NCBI GenBank assembly: GCA_025201375.1
Contig: JAIWZP010000038.1
Coordinates: 62,001 to 126,000, forward strand
Direction: 5' to 3'
Origin: Gongronella butleri
Taxonomy: Eukaryota > Mucoromycota > Mucoromycetes > Mucorales > Cunninghamellaceae
DNA length: 64,000 bases
Each line of letters begins with the position of its first letter. Positions within the stretch are counted from its first letter, which is position 1. This document shows, in pieces, positions 25,834 to 39,329 of this stretch. The notes under the pieces are model-generated. The model had not been told where the DNA came from, did no database searches, and saw only the letters and a list, made by a program, of their open reading frames with translations. The position numbers were made by a program, and so were the translations under genes.

Positions 25834-27560
25834 ACGACTATTTTTTTTTTAAAAAAAAGGCACACGGTGACTTCCGATGCAATTGATGATGTGCGTGCAC
25901 GTATGCGTTGTGTGTGTAAGCCTGAGGCACGAAGCAGACCGATGTGCCTCTTGGATATAGACACAAATGGTGCGACTGGCATCAAAATTTGGCATTGATT
26001 CGACGTGGACAATAATTTTCGCGTAGAATTCGGCCCCAAGTGTCATTCCGGGTCATGAATGTTTCTTTGATGACGCCATCGTATCTTTACTTCTGAATGT
26101 AGCTTGATAATATCGACCGGTGCCGAGAAAATCGCGCTTGAAATCTTTGATCGCATTATAATTGCGTCCAAATTCAGTCTATCGGGTAAGCTAAGCTATT
26201 GAGAACTGAAATGCTCGAGCGCGTCTCTTTCCAACGAATTCAACTTTACCCAGAGCGCGACGTACATGAAATCGAGAAAATAGCGATTACATCATTTTTC
26301 CATATTTTGATCGTTTTTTAGCATGTATGCTTCATTGGCAATGAAAAATCTCTTAGCACCGACCATTCTACGCTTTTGTCGTTCAAATAAGCCCTCCTGC
26401 GTGGCACTGTGATCACTGGATCAAGCGCAATGACGACATTTGAAAATTACCGATTTTCCAAGGGGTGCAGTCGAGGATTTGAAAATTAAAACATTTTAGT
26501 CGTCAGTTCCCGCGCCATTCAACCAAAAGATAAGCACTTGTCATTTACGCACGGAAATCGACTCAAAACCAGGGGCCCATTGACTGGTTCCCGCGTAAAA
26601 TGCTTTTTGGTCTTTTTTTTCGGCTCAAGGACATGTCAACGAAAATTGCATGTATCTGGATTAAACACGCATTATCAGAAAGAGCATGGCTTGTTGCGTA
26701 CGCTGACATTGATGATCAATGAAAAAAGTAACTTTTAGGCCTTTTAGACTCGGTTTTAAAATCATAGGAAATATTCGACGCGTGAAAAACCGCGTCAGAT
26801 GTCGCGTTGCACGCGCCTATTCCCTATCAAATATTTGCAACTGGCATCTCTCTTGCTAATGAATGCGTCCGCGCGGCTCCATTGACGCGTTTTACCGTGC
26901 AATTCGCGTTTAAAATAAAATCGAAAATCGCTCATTGGTCGTGACTACACTAATAGATTGCTCTCTTTTTTTGCCATTTTTCGTCGGTTTGTCATGCGAT
27001 GCACCTTGTGTGCAAGTTTGATCCAATTCTGGGAACCTCATTTTTGGATTTTGGTTTTGGAGCTCACCACGGCTGATTTTTTGATTTTCGCGTGGCGCGC
27101 CCGCTTGGCTGTAAACAGCTCCCAATTGAGTCCCATTCGGTCTTTCCAGTTTGTCCCTTCATGTTAAGATGCATTTCGGGGCATTGCCGCATGTGTTTAG
27201 CAAAATAAAATAATAATTTGCCCCGAAATACATCAAAACGAACACAGTGCTCGTAATCCGCAGGCCCTTGAAAGTTAAACACGGGTTTTAAGAGAGAATA
27301 TTTTACCTTTTTTTTAATTTCCAATTGTGATTTGGGATTGTATGATATCACGCTTGCAGGACGCGAAAAAATGCACGTTTTTTTTTTTTTTTTTTACCTA
27401 AAAGACCCCCCTTTATGCTGCGTGCAGTAAAATGATAATGTTGTGCCTGTTTAAAAGTATGAGCAGCGTGTCTGGCACGTGAATCCATCCATTATTACTT
27501 TTGATTGTCGCTATTTGCATTGGAAGTAAGATCTAAAGTAAAAAAAAAAAAAAAAAAATG
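25834..27560. repeat. Intergenic, mostly dispersed repeat
   Basis: From about 26200 onward the sequence is related to 28950-29950 and, over 26570-27120, to 1240-1760. A shared landmark is GGCTGTAAACAGCTCCCAATTGAG here versus GGCTGTAAATAGGTCCCAATTGAG at about 29562. No gene is seen. Confidence 0.6.
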
Positions 27561-27820
27561 GATGGTTTTTTTATCGTTAAATCCACCTACGGTAATGTAT
27601 GAAAAGTTAGCACGCGTTGCTCTAGCAATCGCATTTTATGGACTCATTTCGGCTATTTAACATGACAAGACAATACAGAATGCTTTTATTGGTATGAACA
27701 GGGGTTTAGATGAAGAAAGAGAAAAAAATTACGCTTGGCGTAAGGGAATCAGAAAAAGGATAAAAAGGAGGGAAAAGGGGGAAAAGGGTGGTGGGAGGGA
27801 GAGAGAGAGAGAGCAACGCA

Positions 27821-28435
27821 CTAGTCGTTGTAGTCGTCGTGGTCATCGTCGTCCATGGCGGGGGCAGCATGAGAGGCCAAAGCCGACGAAGAGGCGGAAG
27901 AAGAAGCACAGGTAGAGGCATCAGCGGCGGTCGGTGGCATGGGTGCGGGGATGGTCAACACTCTTTTTGCAATTGGCCGTCAAGAGATGTCAGGGGATGG
28001 CACACGGATGAAAGGCTCGTGCCGGCCCAATGAGACGGCGGGATTGCGCGCCTCCATGTGCTCGTCAGCCGCACGTGCAACGACTTGGTTGACGATTGGC
28101 GCCAATGCCAGGTGGTGGGCACGCCAGGCGTACAGACGGTCGAGGACATCAGTGATGGAATTGGCGATCTGGTCAATGGTACGGGGGAGGCGAAGAGCGC
28201 AGATATGGCGCGCGACAAAGATGTTTTGGACACTCACGATCTTGAAGATGTTGCCATAGTCGCCGGTGAAGTCCATGCCGACGGTTACGACCTTTGACTT
28301 GTCCTAGGCGGGGATGGACAGGCGCAGCAAACGAACAAGAATGGCCTTGTTCATGCACACGTTCTTCGCTTGCTGAACGAGTGTGTCGAGCACAGGAGCG
28401 CCGGGTGCAATACAGTCTTGGCTGAACAAGGACAT
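27821..28435 (-). pseudogene. Broken intronless gene with two in-frame stops, function unknown
   Basis: A single minus-strand frame runs 205 codons from ATG at 28435 to TAG at 27821. It is interrupted by TAG (28304-28306, codon 44) and TGA (27980-27982, codon 152). On both sides of each stop the translation stays protein-like in the same frame. Examples are TVGMDFTGDYGNIFKI, RLPRTIDQIANSITDVLDRL and an Ala/Ser-rich linker. The end is strongly acidic (MDDDDHDDYND). Both stops could come from C-to-T changes on the coding strand (CAG to TAG, CGA to TGA). No splice sites remove them. I do not recognise the family. It is flanked by dispersed repeats. Confidence 0.6.
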
Positions 28436-30197
28436 AATTTGCTTTATAGTATTTTATCTATTGCTAGGCCCACAATACGTGCTTTTAGAGAAAGTAACGT
28501 GTTGTCCCTAAATGTAAAATTTAATTTAGAATCGAATGGTGTTAATTTTGTGTCGCGCGCTCTTGTAAAAAACGCCAAAATTCAAAATTATGATGGTCAA
28601 AATGTCGTAAAGTGCAATATCCTCAAAATTTCATCAAGTCAACAGACACCGTGTAAGTACGGTATTCGGTTCTAAATTAAATTTTCCATCGGCCAACGAG
28701 ACAAGATGGCGATTCGATCAGTTTTTCGAGGTACTCCATTAGAACAAACCGTAAAATTTGAGCCAAATCGCTTTGTGATCAAAAAACCAGAAATTGGACA
28801 TGCAATTTCAAACATTACCACGAGTTTCTACACCCTTGATAACATCTAAAACATTATTTAGAGCCTTTTGCGATTGGTCAAACCGCGAGTTATCAAAAGT
28901 GGGTGTCGGTTCGGTGTGACGAATTCTTCGTACTTTATAATTGCGCGAAATAACGGGTACCATACGTCAGCCACCATTAAAGTTGTGTCTCTCCGCGCTC
29001 TAATGGCCGTGTCACCGGTTTTCACGCTGATTCTGTAGTCTCGAAAGCAGATTTTCGCTGTGTGTCATGAACCATTATCTCTAAAACTATCCATCTCAAC
29101 AAAAAGCGCGTGTACCATGATGAAACTTGCATCATCAGAAAGAGTATGGATTGCTGCGTACGTGGACATTGGTGATCGGTGAAAAAAGCAATTTTTTGTC
29201 ACGTATGACACGGTTTCAAAATCATATATGTATTTCAGCGCGTGATAAAGCGCGTCAGATGTCGAGTTACACGCGCCTGTTTTCTATCAAATATATGCAA
29301 CTGGCATCTCTCTTGCTAATGGACGCGTTCGCGCGGCTCCATGAATGCGTTTTTCCCGTGCATTCGCGTTTGAAACAAATTCGAAAATCGGTCATTGCTC
29401 GTGACTACAATAATAGATTGCTATCTTTGCAATTTTTCGTCGTTTTGTCATGCGATGCATCTTATGTGCAAGTTTGGTCCAATTCTGAAGACCTCATTTT
29501 TGGATTTCGGTTTTGGAGCTCACCACGGCTGATTTTTTTGATTTTCGCGTGGCGCGCCCGCTTGGCTGTAAATAGGTCCCAATTGAGTCCCATTGTCTTT
29601 TTCCTTTGTGTCACTTGATGCTACAATGCATTTCGTAGCATTGTCGGATGTGTTTGCAAGATAAAAAATAATAACTTATCTCAAAAGACATCAAAACAGC
29701 ATTTCTCAATGCCCACACGTCCTTGAGAAACAAACTCGGGTTTAAATCAAAGTATTTTGTGTTTTTTTCTTCCTTATTGCAATGTTGGGTTTGAATCACG
29801 CTTGTGTGATGTATCATAAAAGCGAAAAAGGCACTTTTTTGCTTAAAAACTCGCCCATGCCGCGTAAAATGGTAATTTTGTGCCCGTTTAAAATGTACCA
29901 ATGACGATGTCTGGCACGTGAATCCAGCCTTGATTACTTTTTATTACACGCTTTTCCGTCAAAAACCCCGATTGTGTGCGCTTTTCCTTGTTTTTAGCAC
30001 ATTCATGCATTTTGAACCTCGAAAAAAAATGTATAGTAAGAAAAGATAGGTGTTTTTTTTATTGTTAAATCCAACCAGGGAAAAGAAGAGCACCCATTTG
30101 AATATCACAGACTGATTTACAAGGCTATAAATATAATATATCGACTTGGTTTGTTGCAAAAAGGGGCAAAAACGTGCTTGTCTAGAGTCCATCACGC
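28436..30197. repeat. Intergenic, dispersed repeat copy
   Basis: The section 29040-29950 repeats 26530-27560 in the same orientation. The first few hundred bases after the pseudogene are AT-rich and unlike anything else seen here. No gene is visible. Confidence 0.55.
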
Positions 30198-32150
30198 TTA
30201 GATGTTGGCGAGGGCTTCCTGGGCAAGGCTCTTGAGGTTGCGCGAGGGGTAGAACTTGTGCAATTCGGCGGTGAGGAGGAGCACCTTGGAGACGGGCATG
30301 TATTGCGAGAGCGTCTTGATGTTGGACAGCATGCCCGCGTCTTGCATGCCGGCGTACGACTCCATGCTTTGGAGCTCTTGAGGCGACACGTTCTTGCCAA
30401 TGTAGTTGGCCACGGCAATCACGTCCTGGTTGGACAAGGTGTGGCCGACCTGGAATAAAAATGAAAAAAAAAATTGGATCAGTTCATGCATGACTCGATG
30501 TTTTGGACTCGATTCTCTTTTTTTTCATTTTTTTTTTTTTTTTTTTTTTACTTGGGTGGCCAAGGTCTTGAGCTGGGCGGTGGGGATGTAAGCCTTTGTG
30601 TTGCCAGCAGCGTTCTTGATGGTGCTGTACTGGTATTGCTTGCCCAAGTAGTTGACGGCGGTCTTGACGTCTGCGGGGTTGACGTTCTTTGCGGCAAAGG
30701 TGGCGGCCGAGCGGACGTCCTGGGCGTTGGTAGCCTGGACGAGGGAGGTGAGGGCGGATTGGATCTGCTGAGGGGTGAATGTCTTTGTAACAAACGATTG
30801 GACGGCCTTGGCGTCGTTCATGTTGTAGTTGGCACGAACATAGTTGACGACAGATTTGACGTCGCTGGATTTGACATTCTTTGCGGCGAATTTGGCGGCG
30901 CCGGCGATGTACTCGGGTTTGGTGTTGGCGTAGACAAAGGTGGCGGCGGTCTTTGCGTTGTTGGCGTTAATCTTGCCCGAGTATTGGGAGGCGTACTTGC
31001 GAACATCGGCGGGCTTGACGTTCTTTGCGACGTAATTGGCGACATTGGTGACATCGGCGCGCGTGATCTTGGTTTGCGCGTAGTTGGCGACGGCACGGGC
31101 ATCGTTGGCATTGAAATTGGCCTTTGCCCAGCTACCGACGGCCTTCAAATCGGTGGACTTGATGTTGGTCTTTGCCCAGGTGGCGGCGCTCTTGACGGTG
31201 GCGGCATTGTAGTGCTTGGCCGCGTACGACACAAGACCGCGCACGTCGTCCGTGTTGAGCTTTTGACCGGCGGCCTTGGCAGCGGCGCGCACGTCGTTGG
31301 GCTTGACGTTCTTGGCCAGGAACGCGGCGGCGCTGTTGACATCCGCACGGTTGAAGTTGGACGTGCCCCACTTGGCCACGGCCGCCAAGTCATTGGACGT
31401 GACTTGCGACCCGAGCGACTTGGCCAAGGTGCGCGCCGACGCGGCATTGATGTGCGTCGCCGCAAACGACGCGCCAGCCTTGAGGTCGGCCGAATTGAAG
31501 TTCTTGGCCAGGTACGAAGCGACTTGCTTGGCATCCGCGCCATTGAAATTCTTGCCCACAAAGTTGCCCACGGCGCGCACATTCTGGATCGTCGCCTTTT
31601 GGCTCACTTGCGAGCCAACTTGCTTGATCTTGGACGAAGGCACGTATTGAGGCACCGCCTTGGCAAACGAGATCAATTGCTGGCCATTGTACTTGCTGCC
31701 CCACGCCGCAAGCTGCTTGACGTCTTGCGCAGACAGGCCCTTGAGCGCCTGGTTTTGTGCGAGAAGAAAAAAATGAAATGAGCAAAAAATCAAAAAAAAA
31801 AAAATCAAAAACGAGTCGACTCTTATTTTTTTTTTGTGATTTCGTACCTGGCCACCAAGAGTTTGCAATTGTTGCGCCGAAGCATTGGAGCCGAGGTCCT
31901 TGGCGAGCGACTTGGCGTCCGAAGGCGTGAGGGCACTGCCGGCCTTGGCCAGGTTGAGGCTGCCACCGTTCAATTGCGAGGTGAAAGCGGAGGGCAAGAC
32001 CTTGAGCTCGGCGGCGCTAATGTCCGCTTTGAGGCCCGCGGCATTGACATTGACGCTAGGCAAGCCGTCGAGGTTGGCCTCCTTGACGGGCGCTGCCAGA
32101 GCACCAATGAGGAACAAGGAGTAGGTGATGATCAAACCAGTTGAACGCAT
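30198..32150 (-). CDS. Secreted protein of tandem 16-residue repeats
   Basis: Three exons on the minus strand: 32150-31848, 30552-31748 and 30198-30449; 583 residues. A clear signal peptide (MRSTGLIITYSLFLIGALAA) comes first. Nearly all the rest is built of 16-residue units, for example DVRGLVSYAAKHYNAA, DLKAVGSWAKANFNAN, DVTNVANYVAKNVKPA and DVKSVVNYVRANYNMN. The consensus is Asp-Val-Lys-x-x-Ala-x-Tyr/Phe-x-x-Lys-x-x-x-x-x. At least 21 consecutive exact-length units occur in exon 2, with looser ones on both sides. Each unit could form one amphipathic helix plus a turn. Cysteine is essentially absent. A TATAAAAG box lies 125 bp upstream. I do not recognise the family; a cell-wall or extracellular scaffold role is only a guess. 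Confidence 0.85.
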
Positions 32151-32274
32151 TTTGTCAAAAAATGAAAGGAAAGGGTAAAGAAAATGGGAAAGGGCTGAAA
32201 AAAGAGCAGAGGGTGGTGGGTGTGGTGAAAGACAAGTCAAAAAAAGAAAAGGAACGACGCGATGAAAAACGCGT

Positions 32275-32282
32275 CTTTTATA
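32275..32282 (-). promoter_or_regulatory. TATA box of the 16-residue-repeat gene
   Basis: TATAAAAG on the minus strand, 125 bp upstream of the ATG at 32150, followed by a purine-rich leader. This is the usual setting of a strong fungal promoter. Confidence 0.6.
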
Positions 32283-32905
32283 GGCGCAAAATCGAATCAA
32301 GAGGCTTTAAATTGCAATTGGGGGTGAAGATCAGCAGGATGATAATATTTTTTCTAGCACAGCGCTCTTTCCGAGAAAGCATTGGTGCGAGTGGCGTCGT
32401 GTGTTATGAGGGAGTGAGCCCTTCCCTTGCACAAGGAGAGCATGAAAATCAGTTGTAGGCTCAATTTACGGGCGGCATCAGCTCATTTGGCGACTCTTTT
32501 CTTTCAACCCAGGCCATGGCGGGCTAGTGCGAGTATGTGTGGGGTGCATAAGAAAACAAAAGAGAGCATGTTTTATTAAATTGATGAATTATGTGCAACG
32601 AGGAACATCAAATGTCAAAAAAAAAAAAGTGGAGAACTTGGTGCGACGGTGACACCAGGCCTGGCCACGCATCCCCACACACGGCATGGAGCCAACATTG
32701 GCGCTTTTGCATTAGGTCATGCGCTGCCTGATTTGGCAAATTGCACTTTGATCCGGCCCTTTTTTCCCCCAGTGTCTTGGAACGTGTCTTTTGGTACACA
32801 GAAATTTTTCATGCACAGAAAAACGCGCCATTTTTTATTGTTGGGCACCATGGTGTCCGTGAAAGAAAAACCAAGAGAGCAAAAAGAGGGAGGAAAAAAG
32901 CAACC
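32283..32905. other. Intergenic, no gene seen
   Basis: Holds the upstream promoter of the repeat-protein gene and the 3' flank of the dehydrogenase gene. No coding frame is convincing. Confidence 0.4.
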
Positions 32906-35132
<2,227 letters not shown>

Positions 35133-36616
35133 GGTGTTTCGAAGAACAAAGAATGCAGAAGAAAAGAAAAATAGTGCTAACCCCCGCGACTGGGTGCCAT
35201 TTAAGCTTCTTGATTGCAGTGGTTTCCGCTCTCCCCGCTTTTGCGGACGGAAACGCCACCCAATCTCCGCTCTCAGCAACAAAAATGATCTTGACAAGGT
35301 CACTTTTGTGCACAGCAAGAAATAGCAAGATGGTGACCACCCCACGAACGCGTAGCAACTGCAGAAATGTGTTTGGTCGTGGTAGGTATTTTCTCATTTT
35401 GTCGATTTATCCCTGATTCTGTGTTTTATATCCCAAAAATTGGCAGCAAATCGCCCGACACGGTGCCATTGTGAATGGGTGCTCGGATCAACGCTTTGCC
35501 ATGGCAGAGGATGCCGCAGCATCGGCTTTGCCGTCATCCCGTTCGCTCCACTTTCGTGTTTTGTGCCATCTGGGTGCGTCTATTATCTGCTGACGCGTAC
35601 ATTACGGTCATCCCAGCAGGTACAATGGACGGATCGTGCATGACGGTCCTCCCGCCCACAGGCGCGTGTCTCACAAACAATAATGAGACCCTTAAAATTC
35701 GCCTCTTCCGTCTTTTTTCTTGTTTTAGCATGCTTTTCCAGCCGTTGCATATCGATCCCCTTTTTTTTCTTTTTTGCCATTTACCCAACGCATTCAAAAA
35801 AGTCATGTCTTGGGGAGTTGCAGCGCAATTCGCCATGGTTTACGTCTTTTTCCGCTTTGTTCAACCTTATCCGCGGTGCCGGGGGGTGCAGGCGATTTTT
35901 TCACGGCCAGCAGTTGTACCACCTCAATGTCAAAGAAGCCATTGGATCCGTGTGCTTTGAAAGTACCGCTCAAAGTGTGTTGATCCATGACCGGTGGGCT
36001 TTTGAGACATGAAAAGGGCGTTTTGGTGAGGATCCGCTTGTCAAACCCTTGGAATGAATTGCACCTCGGCGCGACGGGTCGCAAGGAGATTCACGACCGG
36101 TGTCTCATCGAGTTGTCAAGTCCGCCCAGGCTCATTCTACTCGGCAAGGGCACGAAACAGGCATTTCTCATTTCTCAGGCAAAATGGCGTCACGTGGTGC
36201 CTTTTGATCAGGGTTTTCCGTGACATGCTTGACCCCTGTGGATCCTTTTCATGCCGTGGAGAGAGAATAAGAGGCTCGGAATCGAAAGTTGCGTTTGAAA
36301 ATCGTGATTTTTACTAAATTTTGCAAAATAGAACAAAAAAAAAAGAGGGAGAGAGGTGTGATTTTGTTGTGACATTGAGATTGAAATAGTGTGTATGTGC
36401 AGGCACGTCCAAGAGAAAGAAAAAAGGCAAGACGGTGGAGTGGGGATTCTAATGCGAGCGAGACAAAGAGACGGAAATGGATGAGGTGACAGATGAGCAA
36501 ACAAAAAGAGACGACGTAGCCCTGGATTTCTATAGAGAGAGACAATATACAAGGGGGAAGGGGGAAGAGAAGGGAGGAGGTGGGGTTGAAAGTCGATGCG
36601 AAACGATCGAGGCGAA
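35133..36616. other. Intergenic with coding-like fragments, unassigned
   Basis: Several frames between 35280 and 36220 on the plus strand look partly protein-like. One example is a hydrophobic run beginning MSWGVAAQFAMVYVFF at 35803. I could not join them into a gene with consistent splice phases. It may be a decayed gene. 36240-36610 is purine-rich on the plus strand. Confidence 0.25.
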
Positions 36617-37392
36617 TTACATCTAAAAATGCCAAAGAAAAAGAAAAAAATGAGCCATTGACACCATTCACGCCATTCAATTTCTCGTCATCCCTTGTTT
36701 GGCATCCAAAACGCACGCAGCGCATGCGCCTCGATCCCGTCCAATCCAATTGACTCCTTGTAGAAACTTTACCTGGGGCATGACAGGGCGGTTTTGTTCG
36801 GCGGTCATGCGGGTGATGGCGATACCGATACCTTCAATGAGAGCGAGGAGGGCACCGCCCACGACGCCCGAGACAGCGGCGGCCTTGACACCACCACGAG
36901 CAGCGAGACAACCGCCCGTCAGGGTGCCGGATATAATCGAATTCCAAGGATCCTCCTTTTGTCGGATGCCCTTGAGCGCACAGTCAAACGCCGAGAACAT
37001 ACCACCCCACACGGCAAAGTTGCCACCCAACACGGGCGCACGAGCCTTCATGGCCGACACGGCACCGATCATGCGCTCGCCCTGTCCATCAAAAACGCAA
37101 AAAAATAAAAAATAAAAAAAATGAGCCATCCAGGCCATTTTGTCATGATCATCATTTTGATTTTACCCTTGGTGAGTTCTTGGCGCCCTTGACCGAGTGC
37201 CACACACCACCACCCACGGCGCCCATGACAAAGGCAGCGCCCAAATCGTTGACAATCACCCAAGGACTGCGAAAAAGGAAAGAAAAACAAGGTTGAGTGC
37301 CATTTAAGAGCGAAACGAACATAAAGTGTGGAGAAGGAAAGAAAAAAAGCCGCTTACCAGGGATCGCGGCTGTGATCTTGCGAACGGCCCAT
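36617..37392 (-). CDS. TIM17: Mitochondrial inner membrane translocase subunit Tim17
   Basis: Exons on the minus strand are 37392-37358, 37266-37167, 37081-36773 and a final six-base coding exon 36622-36617, giving 149 residues ending PQM. The N-terminus contains [15 protein letters not shown], with the conserved acidic residue and cysteine of Tim17. The protein has the four hydrophobic segments with glycine zippers of the Tim17/22/23 family (for example [14 protein letters not shown] and [15 protein letters not shown]). Tim17 is part of the TIM23 complex that moves presequence proteins through the inner membrane. The 3' end is less sure. If the last intron is not removed, the frame continues to a stop near 36677. 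Confidence 0.92.
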
Positions 37393-37707
37393 ATTGCTAT
37401 GTTGTGATAAAAAGACAAAGAAGAAGCAAAAAGCAAAAAAAAAAAAAAGAGGCTGGTATCAAGCAAAAAGGGGGGTGCTTGTTGTTGTTGAAATAAGGAA
37501 AGAGAGGAAGAAAAACAAGCTGTCGAAAGAAACAGAAGGTCAGAGAGAAAAAGGAATTGGCTGGGCCCCAGCCAACGGGAAGGCTCAATATTGGAAAAGT
37601 GGTCACATTTGGCGCTCCGACCCGACTATCGTTTTTTAAAAAGAAGCTTGGGCCCCGCTCTTTTGTGCGTCTCAAATTCGCATTTTCTTCTTGTATTTTT
37701 TTCCTTC
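37393..37707. other. Divergent promoter region
   Basis: This 315-bp stretch separates the divergent TIM17 and Tda3-like start codons. It is purine-rich with an A-run near 37435-37448. No gene is seen. Confidence 0.45.
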
Positions 37708-38556
37708 ATGCATATTATTGTCGTCGGTGCAGGCGTCATCGGCTCGTGTACGGCCTATTTTCTCTCACAGCGCGAAAATGTGCGCGTCACCATTATTGAA
37801 AAGACAGAAGTGGCCTGTGGCGCCAGTGGCAAAGCCGGTGGCTTCCTCTGGTAAGCACACCATCGAAAAAACGGAGCTATCTTAGCCTTTATGCATGTTA
37901 ATTCACCTTTTTTTCTTTTTTTTTTGCAGGAGTGAGGGTAGTGGCGAGCTTTCCAAGGTGTCTTATCGGTTGCACGAGATGCTGGCGCGTCAATTTGACG
38001 GGAAGAATCGATATGGGTACCGCGCGGTGACGACGTATTCGATTTCCATGCAAGAAGAGCCAAAAAAGGCGCGACCGACAAATGACACTGTGCCTGCGTG
38101 GCTGCATCAAGACGACGTACTGTATTGCGACGAATTGGGGTCAACCAAGGAAACAGCGCAAGTCCATCCACGGTTTTTTACCCGGACCATCTTGGAACAA
38201 GCGCAAAACACAGGGCGAGTGCAATTGGTGCTTGGCAAGGGTGTCACGGAGCTTCTTTACGCGGACCAGGATGCGACGATGGTCACGGGCGTCGCATTGG
38301 ACGACGGCACGACACTGGAGGCCGATCGCGTCGTATTGTGTATTGGCCCCTGGGCAACTCGCTTTGAATTCAGCAACAAGGCACTTGGCACGCTGCCCAT
38401 TATTGCCACACGTGCACATTCCATCGTCATGCCCGTCGACGAGAAAAAGATTGGCGCGCACGCGCTCTTTACCGAGATTAAAGACACGCAGGGAAACACA
38501 TGGTCACCAGAAGTGTATCCGCGGCCGGATGCCACGGTAAAAAAATAAAAAAAAAA

Positions 38557-38630
<74 letters not shown>

Positions 38631-39082
38631 GAGGGTGGCACCACAGGCGGAACGGTGGGCTCATTTTCTTGTTCAATTTCTTTCCAATTTGTTCATTTCT
38701 TTGCAATTAGGTGTACATGTGCGGCGAGCAAGATGCGGAAGAGCCATTGCCTGCGACGGCGGATCAGGTCAAGGTGGATGCCGAGGCCATTGCGACATTG
38801 CAAGCGGTGGCCAGCAAGGTTTCGCCGCATTTGAATGCATCAAGCGACAACCTGATTGCGCAGCAAGCGTGTTACTTGCCACACACCCGAGACCACGCGC
38901 CTCTGATTGGTAAACATCCAGCGTACAAACAATTGTTCGTTTCTTGTGGCCACTCGGTGTGGGGCATCCTTTTATCGCCCATCTCTGGGCTCATCATGAC
39001 CGAGCTCATTCTCGACGATGTGGTCAAATGCGTCAGTGCCAAGCAGATGCAAAAGCTTGCATTGACCAATCGGCTCAAGTGA
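37708..39082 (+). CDS. FAD-dependent oxidoreductase, DAO family, Tda3-like
   Basis: Three exons (37708-37850, 37930-38536, 38711-39082) give 373 residues. The start is the dinucleotide-binding motif MHIIVVGAGVIGSCTAYFLS, followed by GASGKAGGFLW, a hallmark of the D-amino-acid-oxidase fold. The middle includes ADRVVLCIGPWATRF, and the C-terminal part has RDHAPLIGKHP and GHSVWGILLSPISGLIMTEL, as in glycine-oxidase-like enzymes. The best resemblance is to the Tda3 group of fungal oxidoreductases. Its substrate is not fixed by the sequence. The second intron contains a run of 71 A residues. Confidence 0.85.
38559..38629 (+). repeat. 71-nt poly-A run inside an intron
   Basis: An uninterrupted A tract, preceded by A-rich sequence with two T interruptions, within the 174-nt second intron of the Tda3-like gene. 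The spliced frame is unaffected. Confidence 0.9.
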
Positions 39083-39329
39083 AACAAACAAAATAAAAAG
39101 CAGCAAAAGCAGCAAAAGCAGGCCAAAAAGAGTGAGATCGCCAAGCGGCGATGATGCGTGTTTCCTTATTGAGCGGCGCGAGTCAGGTGTTCCTCCCACC
39201 AGTCAAGAAAAAAGGCAAAAGAGGGAGGAGCAGCGCTTTTTTTTTTTCTGCCACTTCTTTTTCTTTCTTTTTCTCACCCTCTACTTCTCTTTTGTGTTGC
39301 GCTTTGTTTTTTTTCTTTTTCACCCTGCT

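Noticed and set aside
35280..36220. Possible multi-exon membrane protein between the dehydrogenase and TIM17 genes
   Set aside because: Hydrophobic and protein-like pieces exist, but I found no chain of exons in phase and no known family.
36677..37138. Longer Tim17 C-terminus by reading through the last intron
   Set aside because: The splice to 36622 gives a short, family-like end (PQM). The read-through tail is Cys- and Arg-rich and unlike Tim17. It is kept as an alternative in the gene entry.
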